This document shows positions 32,920 to 44,099 of a stretch of DNA of 64,000 bases, piece by piece. Position 1 is the first letter of the stretch; the number at the start of each line of letters is the position of its first letter. The translations under genes and the position numbers were made by a program. Below the pieces are notes generated by a model. That model was not told where the DNA came from. It was given only the letters and a program-made list of their open reading frames with translations, and did not search any database. The DNA is from Culex pipiens pallens (lineage: Eukaryota; Arthropoda; Insecta; Diptera; Culicidae), in assembly GCF_016801865.2 (NCBI RefSeq), contig NC_068939.1, positions 42,323,114 to 42,387,113 on the forward strand. The letters run 5' to 3'.

Positions 32920-35040
32920 GAGTTGTAGATTTTGATAACACAATAGGGGCTTTGTTTGACTCATTAGCAAAATGCAAACAAAAAAGATAATTTGACTAGC
33001 ACTTCTGAAATGTGTCTTTTGTGGAAATTGGATCCAACGTAAGGTAGCTATTTGTCAAGCTGAAGCGATCAAAGAAAAACTTTTTGCCCGAAAAGCTACC
33101 CAAAATGTATCATTCAACACTTTCAGCAGCGTCAAGTTGGGTGGTTTGTCCTTTCCGTACCTCCCAGCCAGCCAAAACTTTCCACAAAACGGAGAAACTC
33201 TCAAAGCTCGCCCATCAAACATTCATTAAAAGTTGTAAAGCTGTGTGCCCCGTGCAAAACTTTCCTCATCTCGACGAGGCGTGTTGGAAAATGACAGCAG
33301 GGAAAACAAGAAATCACTGGCTCTCGCCGTGTCAGAGGGGATATTAATGGAAATTGCGGTGCTGAAATATTGAACCAGTCAGCTGATGGGACTCCCACGA
33401 GCTTTCGTTCGTTCTGCTTCTCCTTCATCCGGAGGGGTGAAAATTTGAGCTATGTGTTACTTAGGTTAATTTTTTTTTACATTGAAATTTCACAAAAAAT
33501 GATTGTTTAGCTGGTTGAATCATGCAAAATTACTTAAAATTGAGTGAATCTCTATTAATTTTATGACACTCGTAAGTAATTCTTATAAGAAAGGTCTGTA
33601 TGAATTTTATGAGTCTCTTAAGAATTTAACCTTTTTTTTTAATCTTTTTACAATCGCTACGATTTTTTATTTGCACAACATTTTATTTGTATTTTTAAAA
33701 ATTGTAAAAATAGTATTTTTTTAAATGTTAATTTAAAATTGTTCTTTAGAACATGCACTCTAAATACTTTTAAAAATAATGTATACATTGATATGTTTTC
33801 CTAATTTTCTTTTTAACATTTTTTATACTTTCTTCCCTTTGAAACTGTTTACAGTCCAAATAACCCTTCCAAATTGAGCTGTTTTCAGTTTAATTTTATG
33901 CCACTCGAGTCCCCCCCTTTCAGGCTGGCACTTTGTTTGCCCAAAATATTGTTCCTTATCAGGTCGGTCTACATCAGACAGTGCCGAGCCAGGGCCAGGA
34001 TCATAACAACCGTAGTCTCCCTCTCCATAAAAAAAACTTCAACCCACAGTAGCATAATATTTTCACGACATCGTAATGAAGCAAATTTGATCAAATAGAC
34101 TTATCTCGACGGGGGATCTCCCGTCCCGGTTGGCCCCAAAAATCTGCTCATTGTAGGGGGTTGGTCCATTATGGAGCTGAAGCTGTGGGAGTTAGTTTGG
34201 ATGTTGACGATTGGTTGGTTGGCAACCCAGCACGTGTCTGTTCCCGTCAGGAAGCTAATGACAATTGACTAAATGCTTGAACTCTTGAAACTTTTTTTTG
34301 TCGTTGAGAAAGTTTATTCTTATGGTTTTAAGTCAGGGATGCCAGAGTCTAACTTGGAAGAAGTTGGTGTAATTTCATTATGTTTTTATCGGATCGTATC
34401 ATAACCAAAGAGTTCGGCGATTCTGATAATTCTAAGATAAATTTTGGATCATAAGAGTCTGAGAATAGAAACACGATCAATATGTATATTCAACGTTTTA
34501 GTTCTTCACAACAAAACGAAATGTAAAACTAATTTCGTTTGCATAATCTGGCAGCACTGCCGCTGCGTTTCAAATCACATCCCGAAGAATGACTAAGCAA
34601 CAGGACACTGCCCATCAAGGAAATCTGATTTGCAGACATCCTGTGGCCACACGATGATGATGATGATGGTGGCGATGATGAAGATGATGGCTCCTGACTC
34701 TCCGACAAGGGCAAGCCAACAATCAACTAGTACATTTCTCTTCCTTTTGCTCTTATTAGCTCGTCCAACCAGGGGTGACCGTTGATGTCTGACACTGACA
34801 CATCAGTCAGCTGGAAGTATCCTCCCGGGGGCAACATTTTTCACAATAGGGCTATGGATGGTCTAGGCAAAAGAGGCGGGGAATATAGCGTCCATGGATG
34901 TCTATGCTAGAAAAGTTAGGATTCCAACTGATTCTTCTCTAGTTTGTAGGATAGTCTTTAGGATCGGGCCTACAAAAAACGCAAATCTAAGGTAATGCCG
35001 TGATTTGCGTTTTTTTTTGTTAAAAATTTAGGTTTTAAAT
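32920..35040. other. Mostly unique DNA; no gene recognised
   Basis: The stretches 33060-33440 and 33860-34870 are less AT-rich and not visibly repetitive, and contain only short unsupported ORFs. A (GATGAT)n microsatellite lies at about 34653-34690. 33470-33850 is AT-rich. A short hairpin with ACGCAAATC arms lies at about 34978-35010. Confidence 0.35.
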
Positions 35041-35045
35041 CCTTA

Positions 35046-35237
35046 CACACTTAGATTTTTCTACCGAATTCGGTAAATTTTACCGAATTTTCAACAGCTG
35101 AACAGTTCGGTAAACCGAAAATAACTAAATTCTGTAAAAAAATTACCAAAATTCGGTAACGAATTTTGACAGATGGTTTACCGATCTAAACTTTACCGAT
35201 TTTTCAACTACCAAATTCGGTAAAAAATCTAAATGTG
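35046..35237. mobile_element. TA-flanked MITE, CACACTTAGATTTTT ends
   Basis: This 192-bp element has inverted ends CACACTTAGATTTTT and, reversed, CACATTTAGATTTTT, bordered by TA at 35044-35045 and 35238-35239. The interior is built of ATTCGGTAAA and TTTACCGA words in both orientations. It is of mariner-like MITE type. Confidence 0.82.
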
Positions 35238-35952
35238 TACCTTAGTGAGGAAGGCAAAAAATTGGAAATTTGTTGTTTCGTGTATCTATTTTTTCCGAAA
35301 AGTTGCTTAAGACACAAAATCGATCAGAAATCCATTGTGAATAAATGGACAAAGTTTCATCAAAATCAAATAATATAAAGCAGGGCTGCGGAGTCGGGTC
35401 ATATTTCAAGCGACTCCGACTCCGGCTTTCTGAATTTAGCCGACTCCGACTCCGACTCCGACTCCGGCTCCGGCTTTCAGCTCCAACTGACTCCGACTCC
35501 ACATATTTTTAAATATTTCAAAAGTTAGTTAACTATTATTTTGAAAATATTGATAAATATAGGATTATTTAAACACTCACTAAATGTCAAGTTTTTCTCA
35601 AGGAAAATAATTTCGAATCACAAAACTGAAAAAAATCTAGGTTACAATTTGTATATTAAAACAGTAATCAATAAATATTTTCAGATTTGAAGGCAATTTT
35701 AGAAGAACAATTTTGTTAGTTAATTTGGATCTATTTACACAACCTCAAATTTACACTTAATTTATTTAAAGCAAATAAATTTTAATATTTCATTCGTATT
35801 TTTTTTAAATGATCATAAAAAGAAATCTAGCCTTCATGATCGATTTAAATAACATATGAGTTTAATTTGCTCACTTTTAGTCAGCCAGCCAGCCATTAAT
35901 AAGAAGCACAGTGGCAATCAAAGTCACCTTGGCTTTTATTTAATATGTACAT

Positions 35953-38073
35953 TAGGGTGGGTCATTTTTTCGAAAGTTCTCGGATCCGGCTGAAATAAAG
36001 ACCATATTGTAGAGGGGATCCATAGAGGCTCTCATACCAAATTTAAGCTCATTTGGTTGAAAACTGGCTCGTCGCTCGGGGGTTAAAGTTTACATGGAAA
36101 TTACTATGGGAAATGCGCGATTTTGCTTCAAACGCTCCTACAGGCTAAGCGACAAACTTTAACCCACACTTACACTAGGTAGCCGTGTCGGGGGTGGTCC
36201 AAGGAACATTTTTCTCTAAGGGTTCATGGTCATCCGTTCAACCCTGAGCTTGCGCAAAGCCGAAACATCCGGCGACGCCGCAATCCTTCTAAATCCCGGT
36301 TTTAACGGTCAACGCATGCTACGAAACTTTGATTGAAGCATCAAATGAATGAATGAGAAACACGACGCCAAACGTCAACTTGCTAAAATTTAAACAACGG
36401 TTCGCCGTCGATTTCGCTGGCCCGTCGGCAAATACAGCGCAAGTTGGTTTCCGGAAGCACGCTGCAAAAGAAAGTGACATGACGAGCTGGCCACACCATA
36501 GCGGCAGAATTTCAGTGCGTACCCGCGGATGCCAGTAGCAGCGTCAACCGAAAAAAGTTTCAAGTTGGGGGAGAAAGAGCAGCAGCTGCAAGGTTCGAAA
36601 AAGAAGGTCTCAAATCGGTAAGTTCAATCAATTGAGTCTAGAACTTGAAAACCTTTCAATAACCGTCACTATAAATTTTAGACAGTTGTGTCGTGAGAAC
36701 GCAGAAAATCAACAACGCTGACCAACATGCAAATGAGTTGCAGCAAAATCTCCAGCATCCTGTAAACGCCTGCAAAACCGACAAAAGTTGGGGAGCTGTT
36801 GCCACAGAAGGGGGAGGAAGGCGGCCAATCCAACACAGAAATGATCACCGGCAAGGCAGGAAAGATAATCTGGTCCATCAATGCTCAGTCAAAGGGCGTT
36901 TCAGGGACGCAAACCGGATGAAGCCAGAACTAACATGTACCGTGATGTACACGATGGCCACCAAAATATCCGTGCGGGATGTGTATCGACAAGAATCACA
37001 TCCGGGACGAAGATCGTGAACCGGTGATGGAAGTCATTGTATGGCCGTTCAATTTTATCGCGTCACATACGAAATAGATGTTACGAATGTATTTATTATT
37101 TTGTGGTTGAAATAAATTCATAAGCAGTTTTTTTCTTGAGCACCTTCTTTAGAAGCTATTTATTTAATTGTCTATCGAGCGGATCAACTTCTAAGCATCT
37201 TCCTCGAGCATCTGCTCTCGCTTGCCCTTCTGGGTGGCGGCACACGGCACAATTGTCCCCAATACTCGCAACCATTCTGCCGGAAGTACATCGACGTGTG
37301 GTTCGCAAAGGAGGTCAACTGTCCGCCGCCGGGTTGAACAAGGCACGTCGGAGTGCATTCCGACGTCACCAAAACGCTGTACAGTAGGTTCCTCATCCCC
37401 CCATTGGTGGATCTTGTCCAATCGCCATTATCCACTTCTGATCTTGCACAGACATTCGCCGCAACAAAAACTTCCCGTACCGTTAGCCTCAGTCCGAATT
37501 GTTCCGGAACGTAACCACTTCACCCCGCTATCTACCGGAAGTCGATGCACGCAATGATGCGAACTGTTATCGGTCAACAACACCGTGGCCACTAGCCAAT
37601 GATCAAGCTGCAATGCGCGGTTCGTAAATGTTGGTGAGCAAGTGTGTTGACGTTTGGCGTCGTGTTTCTCATTCATTCATTTGATGCTTCAATCAAAGTT
37701 TCGTAGCATGCGTTGACCGTTAAACCCGGGATTTAGAAGGATTGCGGCGTCGCCGGATGTTTCGGCTTTGCGCAAGCTCAGGGTTGAACGGATGACCATG
37801 AACCCTTAGAGAAAAATGTTCCTTGGACCACCCCCGACACGGCTACCTAGTGTAAGTGTGGGTTAAAGTTTGTCGCTTAGCCTGTAGGAGCGTTTGAAGC
37901 AAAATCACGCATTTCCCATAGTAATTTCCATGTAAACTTTAACCCCCGAGCGACAAGCCAGTTTTCAATCAAATGAGCTCAAATTTGGTATGAGAGCCCC
38001 TATGGGTCCCCTCTACAATATGGTCTTTATTTCAGCCGGATCCGAGCACTTTCGAAAAAAATGACCCACCCTA
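35953..38073. mobile_element. TIR element TAGGGTGGGTCA, 8-bp TSD ATGTACAT, with gene-like cargo
   Basis: This 2,121-bp element is inserted inside the hAT-like element. The ends TAGGGTGGGTCATTTTTTCG and inverse are flanked by the perfect duplication ATGTACAT (35945-35952 and 38074-38081). The arms are about 425 bp (35953 to about 36378 and about 37648-38073). They resemble those of 8438-9428, including the word GATGAACACCGCGACGCC/GAGAAACACGACGCC near the arm ends. The 1.27-kb interior is GC-richer than anything around it and shows exon-like signals, described separately. Confidence 0.92.
36379..37647. pseudogene. Gene-like cargo inside TIR element (unidentified, probably captured)
   Basis: The interior of the 35953-38073 element is GC-richer than its host. 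On the plus strand a consensus donor (TCG|GTAAGTTC, about 36619) and acceptor (AAATTTTAG|AC, about 36682) bound a 60-odd-bp candidate intron. An AATAAA signal follows at about 37111. On the minus strand a frame ending MLEEDA-stop at 37191 is followed by AATAAA at about 37163. The signals thus suggest two transcript ends facing each other. Frames are short (76-108 codons) and broken, and I recognise no protein family. Alternatives are decayed transposase or simply non-coding filler. Confidence 0.4.
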
Positions 38074-38509
38074 ATGTACATGGACAACACGCCATAGCTG
38101 AAGGAGATTATTATTGAAAATATTAAAAAAAATCTCCTTAGAAAGGACGCTTAAGAGGTTCTTTTCAAATATCCGTGACCTAGAAAATATTTTACATGTG
38201 GATTTTTGTTTTATTTTAATTTTAACATTTTCTATATATTTAAAAGGATGCGCGCGATTCTTGAATCTTCACTTAAAATTAAGCTTTATGAATGATCGTG
38301 CGCCTCCTTCAAAATATATGAAAAAAAAAATTGAAAAAAACCCAGGTTTAATTTTTTTTAAATAAGCTGCCTTTCCAAGAAGATTTTTTAGGTTTATTGA
38401 TTTGCAATGATAATCACCTTCCGAGGCTTGGGACATATACATTATGAGAAAATTATTACCGGTTGAATAATTTTTAAAAAATAACTTAGAATCCTATCAT
38501 TTTATTTAT

Positions 38510-39634
38510 GGGTAATTCTCCGCCAACTCACACAGCAGTTGCCCCGACCCCTCTTCAATTTGCGTGAAACTTTGTCCTAAGGGGTAACTTTTGTCCCTGA
38601 TCACGAATCCGAGGTCCGTTTTTTGATATCTCGTGACGGAGGGGCGGTACGACCCCTTCCATTTTTGAACATGCGAAAAAAGAGGTGTTTTTCAATAATT
38701 TGCAGCCTGAAACGGTGATGAGATAGAAATTTGGTGTCAAAGGGACTTTTATGTAAAATTAGACGCCCGATTTGATGGCGTACTCAGAATTCCAAAAAAA
38801 CGTATTTTTCATCGAAAAAAACACTAAAAAAGTTTTAAAAATTATCCCATTTTCCGTTACTTGACTGTAAAAATTTTTGGAACATGTCATTTTATGGGAA
38901 ATTTAATGTACTTTTCGAATATACATTGACCCAGAAGGGTCATTTTTTCATCTAGAACAAAATTTTTCATTTTAAAATTTCGTGTTTTTTCTAACTTTGC
39001 AGGGTTATTTTTTAGAGTATAACAATGTTCTACAAAGTTGTAGAGCAGACCATAACAAAAATTTTGATATATAGACATAAGGGGTTTGCTTATAAACATC
39101 ACGAGTTATCGCGATTTTACGAAAAAAAAGTTTTGAAAAACTGGTCGTCATCGATCATGGCCGTTCATGGTCACCCGCGACAGACACGGACGACGAAACA
39201 AAGAAAAACGCGAAAAGTAACTTTTTCAAAACTTTTTTTCGTAAAATCGCGATAACTCGTGATGTTTATAAGCAAACCCCAAATGGGAGAATTTTTAAAA
39301 CTTTTTTAGTGTTTTTTTCGATGAAAAATACGTTTTTTCGGAATTCTGAGTACGCCATCAAATCGGGCGTCTAATTTTACATAAAAGTCCCTTTGACACC
39401 AAATTTCTATCTCATCACCATTTCAGGCTGCAAATTATTGAAAAACACCTATTTTTTCGCATGTTCAAAAATGGAAGGGGTCGTACCGCCCCTCCGTCAT
39501 GAGATATCAAAAAACGAACCTCGGATTCGTGATCAGGGACAAAAGTGTTACCCCTTAGGACAAAGTTTCACGCAAATCGAAGAGGGGTCGGGGCAACTTT
39601 TCCCGATTTCGTGTGAGTTGGTAGAGAATTACCC
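38510..39634. mobile_element. Foldback element, GGGTAATTCTC ends, 4-bp TSD TTAT
   Basis: This 1,125-bp palindrome is inserted in the hAT-like element. The ends GGGTAATTCTCCGCCAACTC and inverse GAGTTGGTAGAGAATTACCC are flanked by TTAT at 38506-38509 and 39635-39638. The arms are about 380 bp on the left and slightly shorter on the right, with words GGGGTCGTACCGCCCCTCC and CACGAGTTATCGCG. Its end shares AATTCTC with the GAGCAATTCTCTACC family, and the duplication length is the same. Decayed relatives lie at 15998-16350 and 45340-46240. Confidence 0.9.
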
Positions 39635-40663
39635 TTATACATTTTTTATTACGTCCTTTTTGGTACTGAAATCTTGAGATTTGTTCAACGATAATTTGCT
39701 ATGATATCAAAATAGCCTGCCGAAACTTTCATATTTTAGTAGACAAATAGTAAACATTAAGATAATCGATATATTTAACATATTCCATGATTATTTCAAA
39801 TTAGTTGCAACATTTTTAAATATTTTTTGTCAGTTTCAAATATTTTAAACGCGACACTTTGATTTTTATTATACTTAGGTACAAAAAAAAATTGCATTTT
39901 GAATTCCTAGTAATAGATTGTTATAATCGTAGATTATTTTATGGAAGAATTATACTGTCAGTGATTTTTTTCCGATTTCCAAACAGTGTTTATTATTTTA
40001 ATTCTTTAATGCTATTTTTTCGCTATTTTCGGGGTGAAAATTACTGGATGTGTATTTTTTCACAACGAACTGGCTTGAGTTTGGTCAAATTAGAATTGAA
40101 ATCTACACAAATATAGGCAAAAGAATGCAGTCAAGAAACAATTGAATATTTCTGAGTACTAAACCAATATTGTTTATTATTTTTAAAGTTATGATACTAC
40201 ATACTTGGGTTTGAGATGATTAACAGGTTATCATTTAGTGAGCATAGTGGAATAACACAATTAGAGCATTCCAATCACAATAAAAATTATTCAAAACCAT
40301 TATGACATCTAATAAATCTCTTGAAAAAAATGAAAAAATGACAACGCATGCGACTTCAAAAAATATATAAATATAAGAAGTTTTGTGAAATAACCATTAT
40401 AATAAATACTGAACATATAAAAAAATATATTTGTTGTTGAATTTAAGATAACTCCGACTCCGGGTTATCAGAAACTTTCAGCTCCGACTCCGACTCCAGC
40501 TCATTAAAATTTAGCCGACTCCGACTCCAGCTCATTAAAATTTAGCCGACTCCGACTCCGACTCCAGCTGTTCGAGGTCTGACGACTCCGACTCCAACTC
40601 CAGGTCCTCAAAAAGACCCGACTCCACCGACTCCGGCTCCGACTCCACAGCCCTGATACAAAG

Positions 40664-41110
40664 AAATAACAGAAAACCACTCACCTTCCAAATTTACAAG
40701 AAAAATAGTGTGCATCAAAAGAGTTTTCACAAAATAGATAAAGACGTGAAATCTTTTAAGAAAAACATGTTCATGAATTTTCAAACATTTTGTAATTTTG
40801 ACAACAGCATAACCATTATCATGTTCAAAATATTTTGCTAAACTTATTTTAAAATTTGATGTGGAATTTGAAATGAATTGATTTTAAATTTTTAGACCAT
40901 ATAATTTTAGATCAGAAATTCATTTTGAAGGGCATTAATTGTTAAAAAAAAAACAAAGAAAAAATCAGATAATACTTTGAAACCATGAAAATTGTTCTCC
41001 AAGGAAAATAAACAACAGCAATTAAATTAAATTAACATATTAAATTTAATGAAGGGTCTAAACTTTGGGCCATTCATAAAACAATTTTCAGGGGCCTTTG
41101 CAGGCCGGAT
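40664..41110. other. AT-rich DNA, nothing recognised
   Basis: No gene or clear repeat is seen, apart from a remnant of a GGCCC-rich repeat (TTTGGGCCATTC, GGCCTTTGCAGGCCGG) at its right end. Confidence 0.4.
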
Positions 41111-41130
41111 GAAATGGCTTCATGGGCCAT

Positions 41131-41278
41131 TAGGGTGTAATAACAAAATCGATTTTCCAGCACAGCAATTTTTCAGTTCCTTTTAGGTTTTAGGGAAAAA
41201 CTTTTTTTTTAAATTTCGATATTCAAAAAAATCCACGTTTTACGCGATTTCAAACACGTTTTACGCGATAATAATATA
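41131..41278. mobile_element. Truncated left end of TAGGGTGTAATA element
   Basis: TAGGGTGTAATAACAAAATCG at 41131 repeats the left terminus of the next element with the same preceding 9 bp (ATGGGCCAT, 41122-41130) but has no right end. It carries its own tandem CACGTTTTACGCGAT words. It looks like a partial duplication left by aberrant repair or a failed second insertion. Confidence 0.7.
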
Positions 41279-41287
41279 ATGGGCCAT

Positions 41288-41964
41288 TAGGGTGTAATAT
41301 GGTTGTATGGAAAAAAATAAAGTTGTCCAAATTTAGCGAGCACAGCAATTTTTCAGTTCCTTTTGGGGTCCTGAACAACTCTCCAAAGTTTGGGAACGAT
41401 TGGTTTAGTCCTCACTTTGCGCAAAGCGATTAAATTTTCCACATAAATTCGTATGGGGAAAACCATTTTTTTTATTTTGATATTTATAAAATCCACGTTT
41501 CACGCTGTATTAAAACCGGATTAATTTTTGGATGCTCTGGAAGGTGCTCTACAACATTCCCGAAGAGAGTATGGTGCTAACTTGCTCCTAAAAAAAGGTA
41601 CAGCGTGTTCAAAACTCGACTGAAACGTGTTTTTTGCTCGAAAAGACGTTTTAGACGAGTTTTGAGGACGCTGTATCTTCTTTCAGGAGCAAGTTAGCAC
41701 CATACTCTCTTTGGGAAAGTTGTAGAGCACCTTCCAGAGCATCCGAATATGAATCCGGTTTTAGTACAGCGTGAAACGTGGATTTTATAAATATCAAAAT
41801 AAAAAAAAATGGTTTTTCCCATACAAATTTATATGGAAAATTGAATCGCTTTGCGCAAAGTGAGGACTAAACCAATCGTTCCCAAACTTTGGGGAGTTGT
41901 TTAGGACCCCAAAAGGAACTGAAAAATTGCTGTGCTGGAAAATCGATTTTCATATTACACCCTA
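41288..41964. mobile_element. Foldback element, TAGGGTGTAATATG ends, TSD ATGGGCCAT
   Basis: This 677-bp palindrome has arms of about 300 bp (words CAGCACAGCAATTTTTCAG, GCGCAAAGTGAGGAC, CCAGAGCATCC). The ends TAGGGTGTAATATG and inverse are flanked by ATGGGCCAT at 41279-41287 and 41965-41973 (8 or 9 bp, since the last base is ambiguous). The TAGGG terminus and duplication length point to hAT-type transposition. Confidence 0.85.
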
Positions 41965-42235
41965 ATGGGCCATACCCGGCCCACGGGCCGTAGGTAATGA
42001 TGGCTCTGGTCTAATGATTTAACATGAACATTTTCTCATGTTTAGTATAAATCCGTTTTTTTAACTTTTCAGAAACTTTTTCAGAACTTTTTTTTCACAT
42101 CTACAAATTCGCCCTATTGAAAAGTTAATACGGAAATGTTGAAATTATTGAAACAAGAAAGTAAAATAATTCAAAGGTATCTTAAAATCTACTGCGCTGT
42201 TTTAATTTAAAAAAAAACAAAACCTTAAGACAGTT

Positions 42236-42395
42236 CTGGAGTTTTTTATTTTTTTTTAAAGGTCCAATAAACCTTATTTTCAGTTTTTGCATTTTGGGAG
42301 ATTTTTAATACCCCTGACTCAAGGCGGCTTCAAAAACACTCAAAAAGTAAAAACTGGAAATTTGGTTTATAGGACCTTTCCAAAAATAACTCCAG
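42236..42395. mobile_element. MITE, CTGGAGTTATTTTTGGAAAGG ends
   Basis: This element of about 160 bp has ends CTGGAGTTTTTTATTTTT and inverse AAAATAACTCCAG, with AAAGGTCCAATAAACC and GGTTTATAGGACCTTT inside. It is the longer relative of the short palindromes at 8127-8201 and 30541-30614. A fragment lies at about 47248-47272. Confidence 0.72.
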
Positions 42396-42399
42396 AGTA

Positions 42400-43860
42400 C
42401 TCTTTAAAATAAATGTTTTCTTACCGTGCTCACTGAAACTAAATCCCATGGACACTGGTGGCCCGGACACCAGCAGCAGCTTCTTCCTGTCCAGGCAAAT
42501 TTTCGCAGCGGGAAACGGAAATGAAAGTGGAAACGTGTCAATTAGTCGTTGGAGTTTTCCGCCTCCCCCTACCAATCTCCCCAGCAAAAAGCCGCGAAAC
42601 AAGAAGAAGCAGCCTGAGAATGTACCCTTTCGGTATGATTCTAGCTTGGTGCCGCAGCAGTGGCCATAAAATCCGGAATGTTTTTTTTCCTTGCTTGCTG
42701 GCTTGTTTGTCCTGGTTAGCCTGGCTGTTGACGGTGGCAAACCTTTTTTTTATGGGCGATAAACATTGGCCTCTCTGCTCTGCTCGGCTGGTGGTGCTTT
42801 GCCAAGGAGATTTCCGGAATGACTTTTCGCTTAGCGGAGGCGTAAAGGTTGTAATTCGTGGTTGGCACTTTCGCAATTAGGAGGTGGATGATTTTGTGAT
42901 TATAGGGTAGAATTATGTGGGAACGTGAAGATTAATTGGAAGCTGGAGAATTGTGGATAGTGTGGTTTGCAGGATGATTTTTATTCATAGATTTAACATG
43001 TGGGTGGATCAAATATCGAAAACATATTTGAAAATTAAAAAATTTGTTAACGCCAGGTTTTATAAATTTTTTTGAAAAAAAACCATAAACACCCATCAAT
43101 CTGCCATCACTGTTACAATAACACACACACACACAAACACAGGAAAAACACGGCACACGCTGCCGGCTTCGGGCCGCCGTGCAATTATAGCCATTAACTA
43201 GCTCTCTAGCGCTGTCTCTGTTCGGCTTAAAAGTTTTGCCCCGAGGAACGCCACTAAAAGCTAACTAAAAGCAGCGGCACAGCATGGTTCATTTTACCAC
43301 CGGCGCGCGCGGAATATATTAAAATGACGATGTGTGCGAGTGCGGGAGAAAAATATCGCCGTGGGTGTACTATTTAGTAAAAAAAATATATTGCTGTTGA
43401 AATTTAAGTTTAGAAATCATTTTGTATTGATTTTATCTATTTGCAGCTTCATTAATCTTGAAAAATCGTTGGGTGATACACTCACCCTGCTCCATTTACC
43501 CATTTGTGTTAAAAACACAAATTTTCAATTTCATTTTAAAAAGGAATAGATCATTGAAACTCTTGTTGAAGGCACATTGTGACAAGGGTCATTTTACCAC
43601 ATTTTACGCTTTTTAAAGTGTTTTTAAAACATTATTTAAATTGTGCATTTGTCATACTATTTCCAGACTAACAATATTTATTCCTATTTTTTTAGTTGTT
43701 GGTTAGGATAGTTTTGAAGAAACTTGGTCCTCAAAATTAAATTCTAATTTTTATTTCACTTTTAATCACTTTTGAGCTATGGCCGAGTAAGGACAAAAAA
43801 TATTAGGGTAGTGTAGCTAATAGGAGAAATATACCCATTTTAAGCCTAATAAGCGGTCGT
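42400..43860. other. Mostly unique DNA; no gene recognised
   Basis: 42440-42900 is GC-richer and unique, with overlapping 110-140 codon ORFs on both strands that I cannot assign and that lack splice context. An (AC)n microsatellite lies at about 43121-43140. 43330-43860 is AT-rich. Confidence 0.3.
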
Positions 43861-43905
43861 GTTTCAATGATGTTGGATGATCTGGAGCAGGGCTTGCGAA
43901 ATTTC

Positions 43906-44097
43906 GACTTTTTTGGTGATAGCTGACAGAACACTCCAATCGTCTTCACCACGACAACCTGATTTTTACATTCTACTTTCGTTCGTTTCACACACAAAGG
44001 AATGAGTGCTACGCAAAGTCACTCACACAATCATTGACTTCCCTCCAGGGGAAAAATCGCTTGGAGAGCGTTCGTTTGACATTCTACCGAGATTCCG
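43906..44097. repeat. Dispersed repeat, copy 1 (TGACAGAACACTCCAATCG)
   Basis: About 190 bp here match 53322-53690 closely (ATGAGTGCTACGCAAAGTCAC, GACATTCTACCGAGATTCC). The copy at 53322 is interrupted by an insertion. The following sequence to about 44400 may belong to the same element. Its class is unknown. Confidence 0.7.
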
Positions 44098-44099
44098 AT

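Larger units (their letters stand above)
35381..40655. mobile_element. hAT-like element, CAGGGCTGTGGAGTCGG ends, with two nested insertions
   Basis: The left end CAGGGCTGCGGAGTCGG (35381) and the inverse of the right end, CAGGGCTGTGGAGTCGG (finishing at 40655), are near-identical. They are flanked by ATATAAAG (35373-35380) and ATACAAAG (40656-40663), an 8-bp duplication with one mismatch. Both subterminal regions (35381 to about 35505 and about 40450-40655) carry tandem GACTCC/GGAGTC repeats, a hAT trait. It spans 5,275 bp, but 2.1 kb and 1.1 kb are later insertions of other families. The remaining 2 kb are AT-rich without a transposase, so it is non-autonomous or decayed. Confidence 0.88.

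Noticed and set aside
36693..37019. Bona fide 108-codon gene inside the TIR element
   Set aside because: No recognisable domain and not a good start context. Kept only as possible captured cargo.
42330..42880. ORFs of 112-140 codons on both strands
   Set aside because: Overlapping open frames on both strands, partly inside a MITE. No recognisable protein.
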